Source of the DNA: Mercurialis annua
Lineage: Eukaryota; Streptophyta; Magnoliopsida; Malpighiales; Euphorbiaceae
NCBI RefSeq assembly: GCF_937616625.2
Contig: NC_065576.1
Location: 20,486,001 to 20,550,000 of the forward strand
Length of the DNA stretch: 64,000 nt
Direction: 5' to 3'
Below are positions 33,843 to 45,288 of the stretch, one piece after another (position 1 is the stretch's first letter; every line of letters begins with the position of its first letter). Under the pieces are notes generated by a model. The model had not been told where the DNA came from. It ran no database searches and saw only the letters and a list, made by a program, of their open reading frames with translations. The position numbers and the translations under genes were made by a program.

Positions 33843-36800
33843 AACATTTTAAGTACTTGACTATCAGAAGTACTGTTGCTGATACTATTAAGTGAGTTGT
33901 GTTAAGAATTAAGGGGATTCCTAGTAGACTATTGCAGCAACATAGGATTCGAGTCATGTCTTGATCAGTTTTCAGTTGTTGAAAACATTCAGCTATAAGT
34001 AGCAATCCGTATACTTGTGTTGTGTATATGTGATGTTTGATCAAGAACATATGAAATGTTCTTGTGTTTGAAACATGATGCTAATAAGGGAACATATGAG
34101 ATGTTCCTGTGTTCGAGACGCTCTATTAGAGTAGTACGCAATGGTCAGATCAATTGACCAGTATTCAAGGAAGTTGATTCTGTTCGAATACAGAACGAGG
34201 CGAAGATTCCAGAAGAATCGTTTGTTCGAGAAAATAGTTAGATTTTCTCTAAACTATATGTGTGATTGCTATGTGTTTTATTTTATATGTGTTTATAAGG
34301 TGTTATCTGTTATATGAAAATGTGTTTTTCTATAACTGTTATATCGGCTACTTGCGTTATGGCCACATGTGTTTCAGCATGTCTGGGCCTAGTCGAGCTC
34401 AGCCGCATGTCGTGCCTGATAATCCATTAGAGGCTGAAGATTTTACTTCAGTTGATAAGATGGATACAGACGATGATGCTATTGAATTAGAGGATCTGGA
34501 AAGATTAATGGGAAACATAGATGTTATTGACGACAGTATTGATTCAGTGTCTGAATCTACTGTTATATCAGCCTATATAAGGTTTAGGCTGGGGGAGGAT
34601 TTAGAAAAGATAAAATATCTAAGGATAGTTCAATAAAGGATGAGTCATTCCCCATGTCAAAGGGGGAGAATGTGTATGCTAATGAGGAGAAAGAGGAACA
34701 AAGTTTAAATAGAGTGAGACGCTATGTGAGAATGTTCACGAGGAAGGTAAAGGAACGCTTATACGCCGATACGAACGGGGAAAAGGTCCGATGATTCGAG
34801 AGGCATTATCGCCTCAACAATCATCCTCAGGTATCATTTAGATATGTGTCTTACGTTTAAGTAAGTACATTTATGTGTTTTAGTACGAAATACTAAAACT
34901 AGAAAACATAAAGTACAGAGATAAGGAATATCCTTAAACAAGAACACACATACTAATGAACAATAACTGTTAATAAGCAGCCTGACGATGAATAATAACA
35001 TAAAAGATGAATGTTAAATAAAGAACAATAAAGCCTAATGTGAGGATTAGGAAACCTTGAAATGGCACAGAAAAGTAGTTTGAAAGAAACTTATTAAAGT
35101 TTTGTTTTACAGTTTGAACGTATAATTGTGCTCAGATGCATTAAAGATGCATGTTGCGAAAATCACTATAGAATAAGCATATACCTGAATTTTATAGATA
35201 GTACATATATACATAAAATGATTTGATTAGGGCATGCATCATATATATTGATATATCAGAATATCAATGAAAAGTGAATTGAAATAGCAACTCCTTGGGG
35301 ATGAGAGATGTCATCACCCTGAAGCACAATTGTATGAAAAATGTTTTGTACCGTGAATTTGAGAATTCACAATTTGTTTGAAAAGAGGGATTTAAAAGGC
35401 TTGCGCAAGCAGGACGAATAATAATTGTCTCAGACGAGATCAATTGTATTTGTCTGACAAATTGATTTATATTTGTTAAGCGTCAGTGTACGCAGGACAA
35501 AACTGTATTTTCTCAAACGAAAACTCTGTGATAGTGACAAGGTAGATGGGAAAAAGGGATAAAGAATAATGGTTGTATTATAAGAATAAATAATAAATAC
35601 CTAAATTCTAGTGTTTCATACCGAGACATTAGAGATTAATGAAAGTACGGGAAGAGTAGAGAGAGTGAGAATCTATATTCTTACTCAGAAATTGACTGTT
35701 TGAAGTCTAGTAGTGAACTTTTAAGGTAAATAAAAGTTCGAGAATAGACAATAGCGAATTGTCACGATTAAGATAAGAGAGTAGGATCTAATTGAACACG
35801 ACTCGGTTTGTTTGACTTTAAGTAGCTATATGTGAACGAAGTCATACGTACGTGTTTAATTAAACGGATTGGAGATTAGTCCTACAGACAGAGCAGATGT
35901 CAGTAATGGACATATCTCTTGAATCCATACGAGTGGTTAGATAAACCATAATTCATAAGTCTGAGAGGAGTAAACCTCAGCACTTAAATGATAAATAACA
36001 ATGAAACATCTAAGAGAAAAATGATGGAAGGAAGTGTGAGTATTCTCAGAACCAAGTAGGTACACTACTAGTTCTGATATGAGTAAAGAGGATCAATGAA
36101 TATGTTAACGACTAACGGAGTTGTTAAGTCGTATTAACAGACATTTATTAATGAAAATGATTAATAAACCATATAACGAATAAACAATATACTCAAAACA
36201 GTATATCAAACCTTGAACCAACATTAGATAAAAATGTTATCAAGGTGTAATGAAGATGGAGATTGTGATTTGAGGAGTAAGTTTTAGATGTTGTCTGTAA
36301 ACTACCAGGGTGTAGCAAAATCCTAATAACTTGCGATCGAATCGTTAGATCGATTTGATATTGGGGTATGATAATCCCAAGACGGTTATCTAAGTTTTAA
36401 CCGTTGAGATCGTCGAACGGAGAGGCAAACGATGCTCAAAGACGAGGACATGGTTGTATAACTTGCGTGAATTTTGGCAGTGAGCCAAAGGTGCAAGTAA
36501 CAACGATAAGAAGTGTAAACTTTAATTAACTTGGAATTATCAACATAAGCTCCAGATATGTATATAAATGAATTTGAAAGCTGTATTGAGACAGTAATTT
36601 CAAAGGATGAAAATTCTGAGAACCGAGCCTTATGACTGTGAGGTCTTGGCTGGCTGGTAACAGAATATACATGTAATGTACATGTATTTTCAATGTAGGG
36701 CCAGAAATATGTATAGTATGGCCGACTAAAAGTAGAAAAAATGTTAATAAACATTTTGTTTTCAAAGTGAAATGTTTGAAAACGGAGCTAAAGTTGATAG

Positions 36801-38374
36801 TTAGTTAATTAAATGTGATAGTAACAGCTATAGTACAGTTATGATAACTGTTAGCTGTGAACAAGGAGAATATGTATATAGGAAATAGGTTAAGGATTAT
36901 AATTATCCTTGAAAATACCGAAAACTAGTAATAGATGTATGGTTTTACGGTGATTATGAAGTAAGTTAGAAGGTGTTTTATGGTGAGATAGTTAGGTTAT
37001 AACCTACACATACACCTAGATGACCACATCATTAGTATGAGAGGAAACCAGTAATTCAATCTGTAACAGGAAGTTACTATAGATTGATAAGGAATTAGTA
37101 GACATTCTATACAAGATATAGAATCATGAGAAGATAAAAGACATTCCATACAAGATATAGAATCATAAGAGAGTGTAAAGGATGTTAAGGAAGAGTAGTC
37201 TGTTTATGGAACAGGAGTTCCAACAGATGAAGAGGGTAAGGTTAGGGATTGAAAATACTTAACCAACATTACCCTAAAGTGATTAAAAGATACGAACAAT
37301 TTATAATAAGATTAAAAATCTTAGTTATAAAAGGTACAATAAAATGTACAATCAATAATAAAAATGAACTAGAGAGTTCAAGTAATAAAAAGGAAAGTGA
37401 ATTCAAAGGAGATATCATAAGACTTAATAATAAGTTGATATCCCAGAAGTGAGTTCAAAGTTTGTACTGTCTGTAAAGAAGTACAACAAAAAGAAAAAGT
37501 AATAAGATGTAATAAGAATACAAGTTTGGCTAGTAGCCAACTTCAAGGATGATTTCGGAAACCGAAAAGAGGTCGGATTAAGTTCGACTCTTCACGAAAG
37601 TTGTAGATTGAATGTCAAATTATATGAATATAAAATAATATTCGGAAAAGACTGGTTTAAATGCTTGGTTCATTGGCTTCAATAACAGCCATGACGGCAG
37701 TTTCGCAGTCTTTTAAAATTAGCTCAAAGAGCCAACTTTGAGATCAAATTCCGATACCTTCGAGAAAGAATCTTAACTCGAAGTCTAAACGGAAGTTGTA
37801 GAAAACGTTACCGACTATAGAAGCACCAAATTTAATTGGTAAACGGACGCTTCGGGATAAGCGATCCGGATAGCCGAAGTAGGCTCGAAGAGAAGTAACA
37901 TAAGGGCGTAGCCCGAAGTTAATAAGTATAAAGATTTCTGATAACAGAAGTCAAGGTTATAGGTTAGGAACCTATAAGTGAAAGTACAGTGAGATGAGAT
38001 GTAAAGCGATTGGGAGATATGAGCAGCAGTTAGAGAAGAACTGCAAGGTTTAGATACCCACTATTCGTATACTAATAACGGAAAGTATACGGTCTATAAG
38101 GACAAATGAAGTATAGATAGAGAAGTTGATAGAAGAAAGGTAGTAAGTTGACAATAATGCATAACTGTGCAACTATGCCATAGACGGCAGTAATTTTTAT
38201 GATGTGCAATTGTGCCATAAATGACATCAATTGGTCATAGACGACAGCAGTTGTGCTATAGACAACAACAGTAATGTTTATGCTGTAGAAAGCATAGAAC
38301 AAGAAATAGAAAAAGTATTATTGGCTGTATAAGTAAAAGAAAAAGTGTATGTAAATTCGAGGACGAATTTATAT
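33843..38374 (+). other. Non-coding interior of young element
   Basis: About 4.5 kb without gag, protease, RT or integrase similarity in any frame. It holds the shared GATGAGAGATGTCATCACCC block at 35300-35319. Repeats of ATAGACGACAGCAGTTGTGC type occur at 38160-38290, and an ACATTCCATACAAGATATAG-type duplication near 37090-37165. Only one short acidic frame (34379-34636) stands out. Confidence 0.75.
34379..34636 (+). CDS. Short acidic open frame, possible gag relic
   Basis: An 85-residue frame from ATG 34379 (MSGPSRAQPHVVPDNP) is rich in Asp/Glu (KMDTDDDAIELEDLERLMG). It lies about 540 nt after the primer site, where a coding Ty3/gypsy element would start gag. It lacks a capsid domain and zinc knuckle. 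The in-frame extension upstream is hydrophobic and probably not translated. It may be the remaining N-terminus of gag or chance; I cannot assign a function. Confidence 0.3.
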   Translation: MSGPSRAQPHVVPDNPLEAEDFTSVDKMDTDDDAIELEDLERLMGNIDVIDDSIDSVSESTVISAYIRFRLGEDLEKIKYLRIVQ

Positions 38375-38387
38375 AAGGGGGAGAGAA
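38351..38387 (+). other. Polypurine tract with TTCGAGGACGAA block
   Basis: TTCGAGGACGAATTT precedes AAGGGGGAGAGAA, directly before the 3' LTR start at 38388. It is the plus-strand priming site; the minus-strand element has the same layout at 24438-24480. Confidence 0.88.
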
Positions 38388-41300
38388 TGTAATACCCCGT
38401 ATTCTTATAAGCCACGTGTAAGGATTTTATTAGCCGGGAATATGTAAATTAAATTTAAGCGTAAATTTAATTTATAAGTATCCCTAAAAATATATCGTAA
38501 TAATAGAAGTTTAAAATTTAAATCGGTGATTTAAATTTTAATAAAAGAATATGAACGGGACTAATCGAATAAGAAATACGACTGGAGTCGTAAGATAAAA
38601 ATATATTGATAATTAATATATCAATATACCACTCTAATTGGAGAGTTTAATATTTCGGATAAAACCCCGAAATTTAAAATGTCGAAACTCGGAAGTCTCG
38701 ACGAGTTATTAACGAATATAAGTTAATAATAATAATAATAAAAGTAAATAATAAAAAAATAATAAAAAAAGAAAAAAAGAAATGAGAGACGGTTAGGGGT
38801 GGAGGGCAAGTAAGGAGAATTGCTTCCTTTAATCCCTAAACTTTTACTTTAATTAGTTTTAATTATAAAATAATTAAGAATTATTCGTTAGTCTAAATTA
38901 AAATAAAATAATTTATAAGTCCCGAGCGAATAATTTGGGTGTCATTATTCGCGAAATAATTTGACGAAGCTATCGTCAAAGTTTCATGAAATTTGGACAT
39001 GGAAAGTTTAATCAAGTGGGACTAATTTAGACCTAATAAATCTTCCGAGATTTATTTAAAATAAAATATAAGTCGGATGAGAATAAAAATTATATTTTTA
39101 TTCTTATTATATTTTATTAGATTTTTGGGTAAAGTTTCACGAAATTTGAAAGTCGTTTCCGTTTAGGCTACGGACGACTAGTTTAGAAGTTGGTTTAAAG
39201 TGCATGATTGAGCTAGTACTAAACGGCACTTTAGCCAAATCTATATATATAACTCAAACATGAGTTAAATGGTTACAGAAAACCATTTTTCTTTCTTTTG
39301 AAAGAAAGAAAAGAGCAGAAGCTCTCTGAGGCGATGACGAAGCTAGGGTTTCGGCCCGTTCGTCCGTTTCTCGATTCTAACTCCGTTTTTTCGACGATTA
39401 CTCAAGTAATCGAGGTATTAATCCCGTATTAAACGTTTATTTTAATATATTTTGATATATATCGAATATATATACGTTTATAAACGGTTACCGTATCGAA
39501 TCGAACGTATACCTATTATTTTTACGTTCCGAAAGTGAATATGGATAGATTGGATTGTGTATATGTGTTAGGAGCGGAAAAACGAGGTTGAAACACGTCG
39601 GAATGCCCCGGGAATCGAGTTTCCCCGGGGCTGTGCACGTTGGTGCACGGACGTGCACATATGGTGCACGAACGTGCACCAATCTGGAGGTGCACGAACG
39701 TGCACTATCCAGGGTGCACGACCGTGCACAATGGTGCACGATCGTGCACTAGCCAGGGGTGCACGAACGTGCACCCAAGGTGCACGGACGTGCACCAGGC
39801 CGACGCCGAAGGGGGGATTCCTTTGGGGCTTTTTGCCCTATCCGTTTGACGTAGTTTTGTCGAACAAAAACGTTTAAAAAATGATAACTTCTTTTGAAGA
39901 AAGTGAAAAGAGTTTTTAAACCGAAGCTAAAGACTTTTAAAATATGATTTTAAAAGTAAAGTTAAACGTTTAAAAAGGACTTTAAAAGAGTTAAAGTCGA
40001 CGTTTAACCGGTTTAATAGATTTAGCAAACGATGTTGCTAAATAATTAGTAGTCGACTGTGAATTTCTTTGGCAATCAAGTCGATACTAGTAAATGATTT
40101 TAATTAGGTATGCTATACCTAAAATGATTTCTAGAGTGAAGTCTAAACGTTTTCTCGAGGTGAAAACGATTTATATGGTTTTAAAAATAAAGAGACCATA
40201 AGTGTTATGTGTTATGTGAATTGTATGATTTGTCTGAACCTAGGTTTCAAGACCTAGATGTTTATACCATAAATGGGTATTGATGTATTGTCTTGTGTGT
40301 TTTGTATGTTTGATTCGACTAGCTGTCCAGCAGTCAGACCAGGACTCAGGGGAGTCTGTCACACATACGGCGGTGCTAAGTAGTAACTTAGCAGTACTGT
40401 GAGTTTACGTGTTTACTTTTGAATATCAGTATTCAACTGTTTTAAATCCATAATCGCAATAGTATAAACTAGCCAAGAGAGGTCCATTGGAACGAGCTAC
40501 CTATTGGGCGGCAATAGGGTTGCGTGATCACCAACACTGATTTTTAGATGTACTTCTGTCGAGGTATAGAGGTATGCATGTCGTGTAAGTCATTGGGAAA
40601 GTAGATGCCCTGACTTCACGGGTAAACCCTGAGACGGCAGTAATACAGTTACGGTCGCGGAATAAACCGCGAAGGCAGTTTCTGATTACGGTCCAGGTAC
40701 CAGAGATATAGAATTGGACGGCAGTGATTCAGTTCACGGTCTTTATTCTGTTGTCCATAAGCTCATAAGATGAGTGTGTCTGTTAGGACATTTGTGAACT
40801 AGGGTTTCATATGGATCGACGTAATTGGTCATATTTTATATATAACTGTTTTATATATATAATGCGATTTTGGTATTTATCTGTAAACTGTTTACTCACT
40901 CAGAAATATTTATATTTCTGACCCCGTTGTTGCTATCCCATTTTACAGGAAACGAGCTTTGAGGTCAGTCGAGCTTCCACATCCATTCTTCAGGAAAGCT
41001 CTTCTTTGGTAATGTACATAGGATTTTGTACTCTTAGTATGCTGCAATAGTATAAGTGTAATGTGCCAGCAGCCGTGCTACTAGTCCTTTGTTTAGATAC
41101 TCTGATAGGATCTATTGCACGTGTGTGTACCTTTTGGGTGGCTGCTTAGTGACATATTGTATCTAGTTACCGAGTCGGCCTCGTGTGTTTTTGTGAGGGT
41201 CAAAAACAGTATGTTTTATACGCCGGCTATGTGTAACCGGTCCGCTGTGTATTTTAATATGTTTAATACCACCGTTGCGAGACGCAAGATGTCCGCACTA

Positions 41301-41685
41301 TTTTATTAAACATATTAACGGTGGCGTGTGGCTTGGAACGGGGCTGCCTGTGTGTTAAGGCAAGCGAAAGATAAGTCCCTGGTTTCCAGTAATCACCACG
41401 CCAGGTTTTCAGAAGGAAGCAAGGATTGAGATAACGAGGTTATCCAACCAGTGCTTCTGAAAACAAGATTTCGCTTATATGTATAATTTCAGAAATGTGT
41501 TTGCGTTAAACGAGAAAGATTTTAACGGTGTTTTCTGAAAACGGATCGCACGCGAGGTGCGATCTTTTAATAATATTTGCGAAAAATTTCTAGAGGTTCT
41601 AGGCTTGCTACGGGTTTCGGAACAACCATTCCCATTCCCTAGCGCCGGTCGTGACTTGGATTAGGGTGGAATTCGGGTCGTGACA
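38388..41685 (+). repeat. 3' LTR of young element (3,298 bp)
   Basis: It is nearly identical to 30513-33826. It lacks one 20-bp GTGCAC pair unit (array at 39633-39795, 15 hexamers) and carries a 4-bp insertion near 38810. It is followed by the AGTAT duplication. Confidence 0.94.
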
Positions 41686-43412
41686 AGTATCATATTCTTA
41701 GATGCACATCATTTTTTTTCCTTTTGTTCAGTCGCCGTTTCCGTAGCCGATGCCTCGCTTTTATCTTGATAGCTTGTTCTTTATCACTAATTTTCCCCAT
41801 AAGAGACTGAACTGAATCAAACTCATCGATCGCAGTTCGATAAGTTAAATAGATTTAAATCAGAAAACCCCAAAAAAATTGGAATCGGTAAAAAAAGAGG
41901 GTATAGAAAGAAATCGATTCGCATATAGTACCAACTAAATGAGTAGATTAATTACCGCTGAGTGCGTAAAAGCAAATCGGAATCGAAAATCCCCAAAATC
42001 GCGCAAGAACCCTAATTTTTTCGTCCAAAAATTGAAATGAATAAATATTTGTTTTAGAAGAAAATAGTGAATTAGAGAGGAAAATGGTGAAATCGAGATT
42101 ATAGTAGAGTGTTTTTTTTCTGTTTCCAGAACTGAAAATAGATAATATAAAGAACGATTAGAAAAACCAAACAGAAGTAAAATGAAAAGGACGAAGAAGA
42201 GTGGCTGCGGAGAGGAAATAAGAGGAAAAATAGAAATTAGGTTTTGAGTAATAAAATTGATTTTTATGAAGTGTGTTTGGAATGCTGGCCCATTCGTTAC
42301 AACAGTGAGCCATTTTTCATTTTCATAATAAGGGTCTGGATAGACCCTTCTTTATTTTGTCTTATTTATTATCCTTATATAATTAAATTTCCATTTAGTT
42401 AACCCATAAGCCATTTATAATTAATAATTATTATCTCTCCTCATTTATTTGTATTACGATTAAATTTTATAATTGCTTGATTATAGAATTATTATTTTCA
42501 ATAATTTTGTTGTTATTTGGTTAGTTCTTTATTTATTACCATAATTATTACGAGTATTAATAATAACGTGATCTAGGACACCGGATTTCATTATCCGTGA
42601 AATATAAAAATCATTTTAACGGTATCTTGGATAAGATATCTAATAATAAAATTGTAAAATCACAAATTATATAGTTTTTCTTTTTCTATTAATAGTTTAT
42701 CGAACTATGTGGACTTTGATCCCTTTTCCCGGGTACGTAGGTAGTCGGAATTTTAATTTCCGGTTCAAATCCAACTTTTTTTTTAAAAAAAATCTTTTAT
42801 TTTCATTTCTCATTATGTATTCTTATAGTATTATTATTTTGCATTTTGTTATTTATTTAAGTATCTTAGTATTATTTTATCGTATTGCTTACATTAATTT
42901 TTATGTTTATGATTTATTTATTTATCTTATTATTTTTTTTAAACAAATAAAATACCATTGTATTCTGCATTTCATTTATCATCCAAAATTAAATAAAACT
43001 TTATACACAATGGTACCTTGGATAAGGTACTTTAGTAATATTATTTTAAAAAAGTGAAGTATATATATTTTAATATCAAATCATTAAATGAAATTGATAA
43101 GTGAATATTTTAAAATACAATCAATTATTAAATAATAATAATAATCGTACACAATACAAGTTCCAGCAATGGGCGTGTTAAGATAGCGATTGCTTTCCCT
43201 ACGCGTAAAATTCGAACCTAAAATGCAGACCAGTTACGAAAGTGGCCCAATCCCACTTAATAGATTGCTGGCGACTCCAATTCGAAATGAACAATTGAAA
43301 AGTAAATAAACGAAAGGAGTCTGTCCCGTTCGCGAGGCTAATCATATAGTTCTATATTTTAATAATTAATATATTTTAGTAATGTTTGAACTTTCGCCGG
43401 CCCCGCGATAGC
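41686..43412 (+). repeat. 5' LTR of Tat/Ogre-like element, part 2
   Basis: It resumes after AGTAT (41686-41690) and matches 58238-59192 up to 42652. Beyond that the 3' copy in view is interrupted by the MULE, so 42653 to about 43411 has no second copy to compare and the exact LTR end is not fixed. This part holds a nested hairpin (42705-42740), an AT-rich stretch and a first TGGCGACTCCA at about 43268. The frame at 42707-43057 looks like chance. Confidence 0.75.
42700..42775 (+). other. Nested hairpin, copy 1
   Basis: CTATGT (42705-42710) pairs with ACGTAG (42735-42740), enclosing a small CCC/GGG stem. A second hairpin CGGAATT/AATTTCCG follows, then GGTTCAAATCCAAC. Two copies with different paired bases lie in the 3' UTR (54920-55110). 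Confidence 0.65.
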
Positions 43413-43430
43413 TGGCGACTCCACTGGGGA
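43413..43430 (+). other. Primer-binding site, tRNA-Arg-like
   Basis: TGGCGACTCCACTGGGGA resembles the primer site I know from Tat/Ogre elements, described as complementary to tRNA-Arg. It lies about 600 nt before the first ORF. A partial copy lies at about 43268. Confidence 0.7.
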
Positions 43431-44027
43431 TATTTATAAGATTAATATTGTTTGTTAATTTTTAATTTTGTTTGTGTAATTGTGTATGATTACTATATTG
43501 TATTATGATTGTTTGCATTACATATTCACTTTCACCCACTAAACGAGCCGGATTCGGTTTGTCACTTTGCATTAGGATAGTCGGAACGAGTAGCGATACC
43601 TTCATGGGAAGCCTGAAGTAGTACGTGAAAGTATCCACCCAAACCTTTCCTGACTTGATTAAGTCAAATGGGAACCTTTATTAGCTAGGATTCTAGTTTT
43701 ATAAAGGCTAATGGTTTGGTACCCAATGAACCAGCCCGTTGTTCCACCTATTAGATAGAATAATTACTATGACGTCATACTAGGAAGACACCTAAATGAC
43801 CGGAGATATAAGGAGATACTTACCATAGAAAATTTATGTATTCAAATATTGTGTGTATCTTTCTATACTTTGTGTTAGACATACATGCCATGTTTCATGT
43901 TATTAATTCTTTATTTGCACTATTATGGTGCTAATTATACATTAAATCTAATTATTTGATTGTCCTTGCATGTTCATACACTGCAACTGCTGCAAAATAT
44001 AAATATTGCTGTTGGAATTCATCAGAA
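43431..44027 (+). other. Leader of the Tat/Ogre-like element
   Basis: About 600 nt of untranslated sequence between the primer site and ORF1a. I see no gene in it. Confidence 0.6.
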
Positions 44028-44693
44028 ATGGATAATGCAGAACAATTTATTGATCAGTACTTTCCCCTCCTCCCCGAGGATGTTAAGGTTGGAATACTTA
44101 GAAGGGCTACCTCCTTCTTCAATATGGAACTCCTTGTTGGTTCTCTCATGATACTCCATAGAGATTATGGGATCCATAATACACCAATAAAGTATCTCGA
44201 CTGGCATCCAAACTATCCATTCCTCAAATGCCTTTATGTACCAGAGGAGGCAGTAAAAACCTTTCCACAAGCGGCATACCTGTTTTTATGGTATCTTGTT
44301 AAGATATATCATATTGGCTTTATATTGGATAAGGTCTGGCTCACAAGATGTATGCGTAAATGGGAGGAGACTCCAGAATCCATCTCATACTTTGGAAAAT
44401 GGTTATATCAGTTTGGAGACCATGAATTTTGGAATCAGGTAGTTGGGATGCCCCCGGAGCGACCTTATATCTTCGCAATGTTCCACGGTGGTGACAACTT
44501 TATTGTTGAAAACAGAGAGATAATGCATAATAATTTCTTTCATATAGAAACGAGTTTTTCTTATCCCGAGAATGTTCTCCAACACGCTGAAAAATACCAG
44601 ACTGAATGGCAGGTTATCAAAGAGATCTTATGTCTGAGCAACGGGATAGATCCTGCGGAGGCCCCACCAGCTCTGATGTCACGTGATGGATAA
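44028..44693 (+). CDS. ORF1a, unknown protein of the Tat/Ogre-like element
   Basis: An intact 221-residue frame from ATG 44028 (MDNAEQFIDQYFPLLPEDV). I chose this start because the frame upstream lacks an ATG. It is rich in Trp, Tyr and Phe (YLFLWYLVKIYHIGFILDKV near residues 85-104; WLTRCMRKWEE after it), with no signal peptide, zinc finger or catalytic motif I recognise. It is uninterrupted, unlike every other frame in this element, and precedes the DUF7745-like ORF by 600 nt. Ogre elements are known for one ORF before gag; a second, separate one is unexpected. It could be a captured host fragment or a part of ORF1 split by an intron. Function unknown. Confidence 0.6.
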   Translation: MDNAEQFIDQYFPLLPEDVKVGILRRATSFFNMELLVGSLMILHRDYGIHNTPIKYLDWHPNYPFLKCLYVPEEAVKTFPQAAYLFLWYLVKIYHIGFILDKVWLTRCMRKWEETPESISYFGKWLYQFGDHEFWNQVVGMPPERPYIFAMFHGGDNFIVENREIMHNNFFHIETSFSYPENVLQHAEKYQTEWQVIKEILCLSNGIDPAEAPPALMSRDG

Positions 44694-45288
44694 GCGATGG
44701 AAGGATCAAGTGGATGGTCTCGACCCTACCTGCAGAAATAATTGAGTACTATCAAAATGTTGCTAAGGTGTATCATGGACGAGCTTACGCAATAGTGCAT
44801 GATGATTTGGGAGTCTTTAACATCCCTGAAATATTGGGATGATGGATGATGTGAAGCTCTCTTTTGCTTTTTGTTGTTTTGGTTTTAGGAAAGTCAAAAG
44901 GTTGTAAATGTATGGATGGTTGTAAATATATAGATGAACGTTTTGTGGGTTGGAGTGGGGTTCAGACCTTATTAGCTTAGGAGCGTTCGATATACTTCAA
45001 CCATGATTATCTGAACCGTTTTGGGGTTTTGTTTTAGGGGAACTTGTCATCTTTTTTGTAGTAGTATGCAACTATGGGGAAAGTTTTGTGTGCAAATCAC
45101 CTCATAATTAATATAATGCGTGATCTTATCAGATGGATTCCAGCTCAAAATTTTTATTTTGCAGCAATTATTGCATAACATGCATAACATGCATTAATGT
45201 CTCATATATTCAATCACTAATTACTCTTTTCATTTGCTTTTTTTTTATAACGAATACAGAGAAGCTTGACAATAAACATCGATCCTTT

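Larger units (their letters stand above)
30513..41685 (+). mobile_element. Young non-coding LTR retrotransposon (LARD-like), 11,173 bp
   Basis: It is complete: TG...CA LTRs of 3,314 and 3,298 bp, AGTAT duplication (30508-30512 and 41686-41690), initiator-tRNA primer site at 33831 and polypurine tract at 38375. The empty site exists at 58230-58240 (GTAGTATCATATTC). I count about seven substitutions between the LTRs plus one 20-bp and one 4-bp length change. The interior (33827-38387) has no gag or pol. It shares LTR ends, the TTCGAGGACGAA block and the GATGAGAGATGTCATCACCC block with the other non-coding elements. It must use proteins from a related coding element. Confidence 0.93.

Noticed and set aside
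42700..42775. tRNA gene or tRNA-derived SINE (GGTTCAAATCC resembles a B box)
   Set aside because: No A box, acceptor stem or anticodon arm can be placed; the motif recurs as part of a different nested hairpin in the 3' UTR.
42707..43057. 116-residue hydrophobic frame after the 5' LTR part
   Set aside because: It starts within the hairpin motif, is composed of AT-rich Phe/Ile/Tyr runs and sits before the primer site; chance is likely.
43956..44027. N-terminal extension of ORF1a
   Set aside because: It relies on a TTG start; the first ATG is at 44028.
45244..45259. Splice acceptor joining ORF1a to ORF1b
   Set aside because: The acceptor-like tract is plausible, but the one obvious donor in ORF1a (CAG|GT at 44612) does not keep the ORF1b frame.
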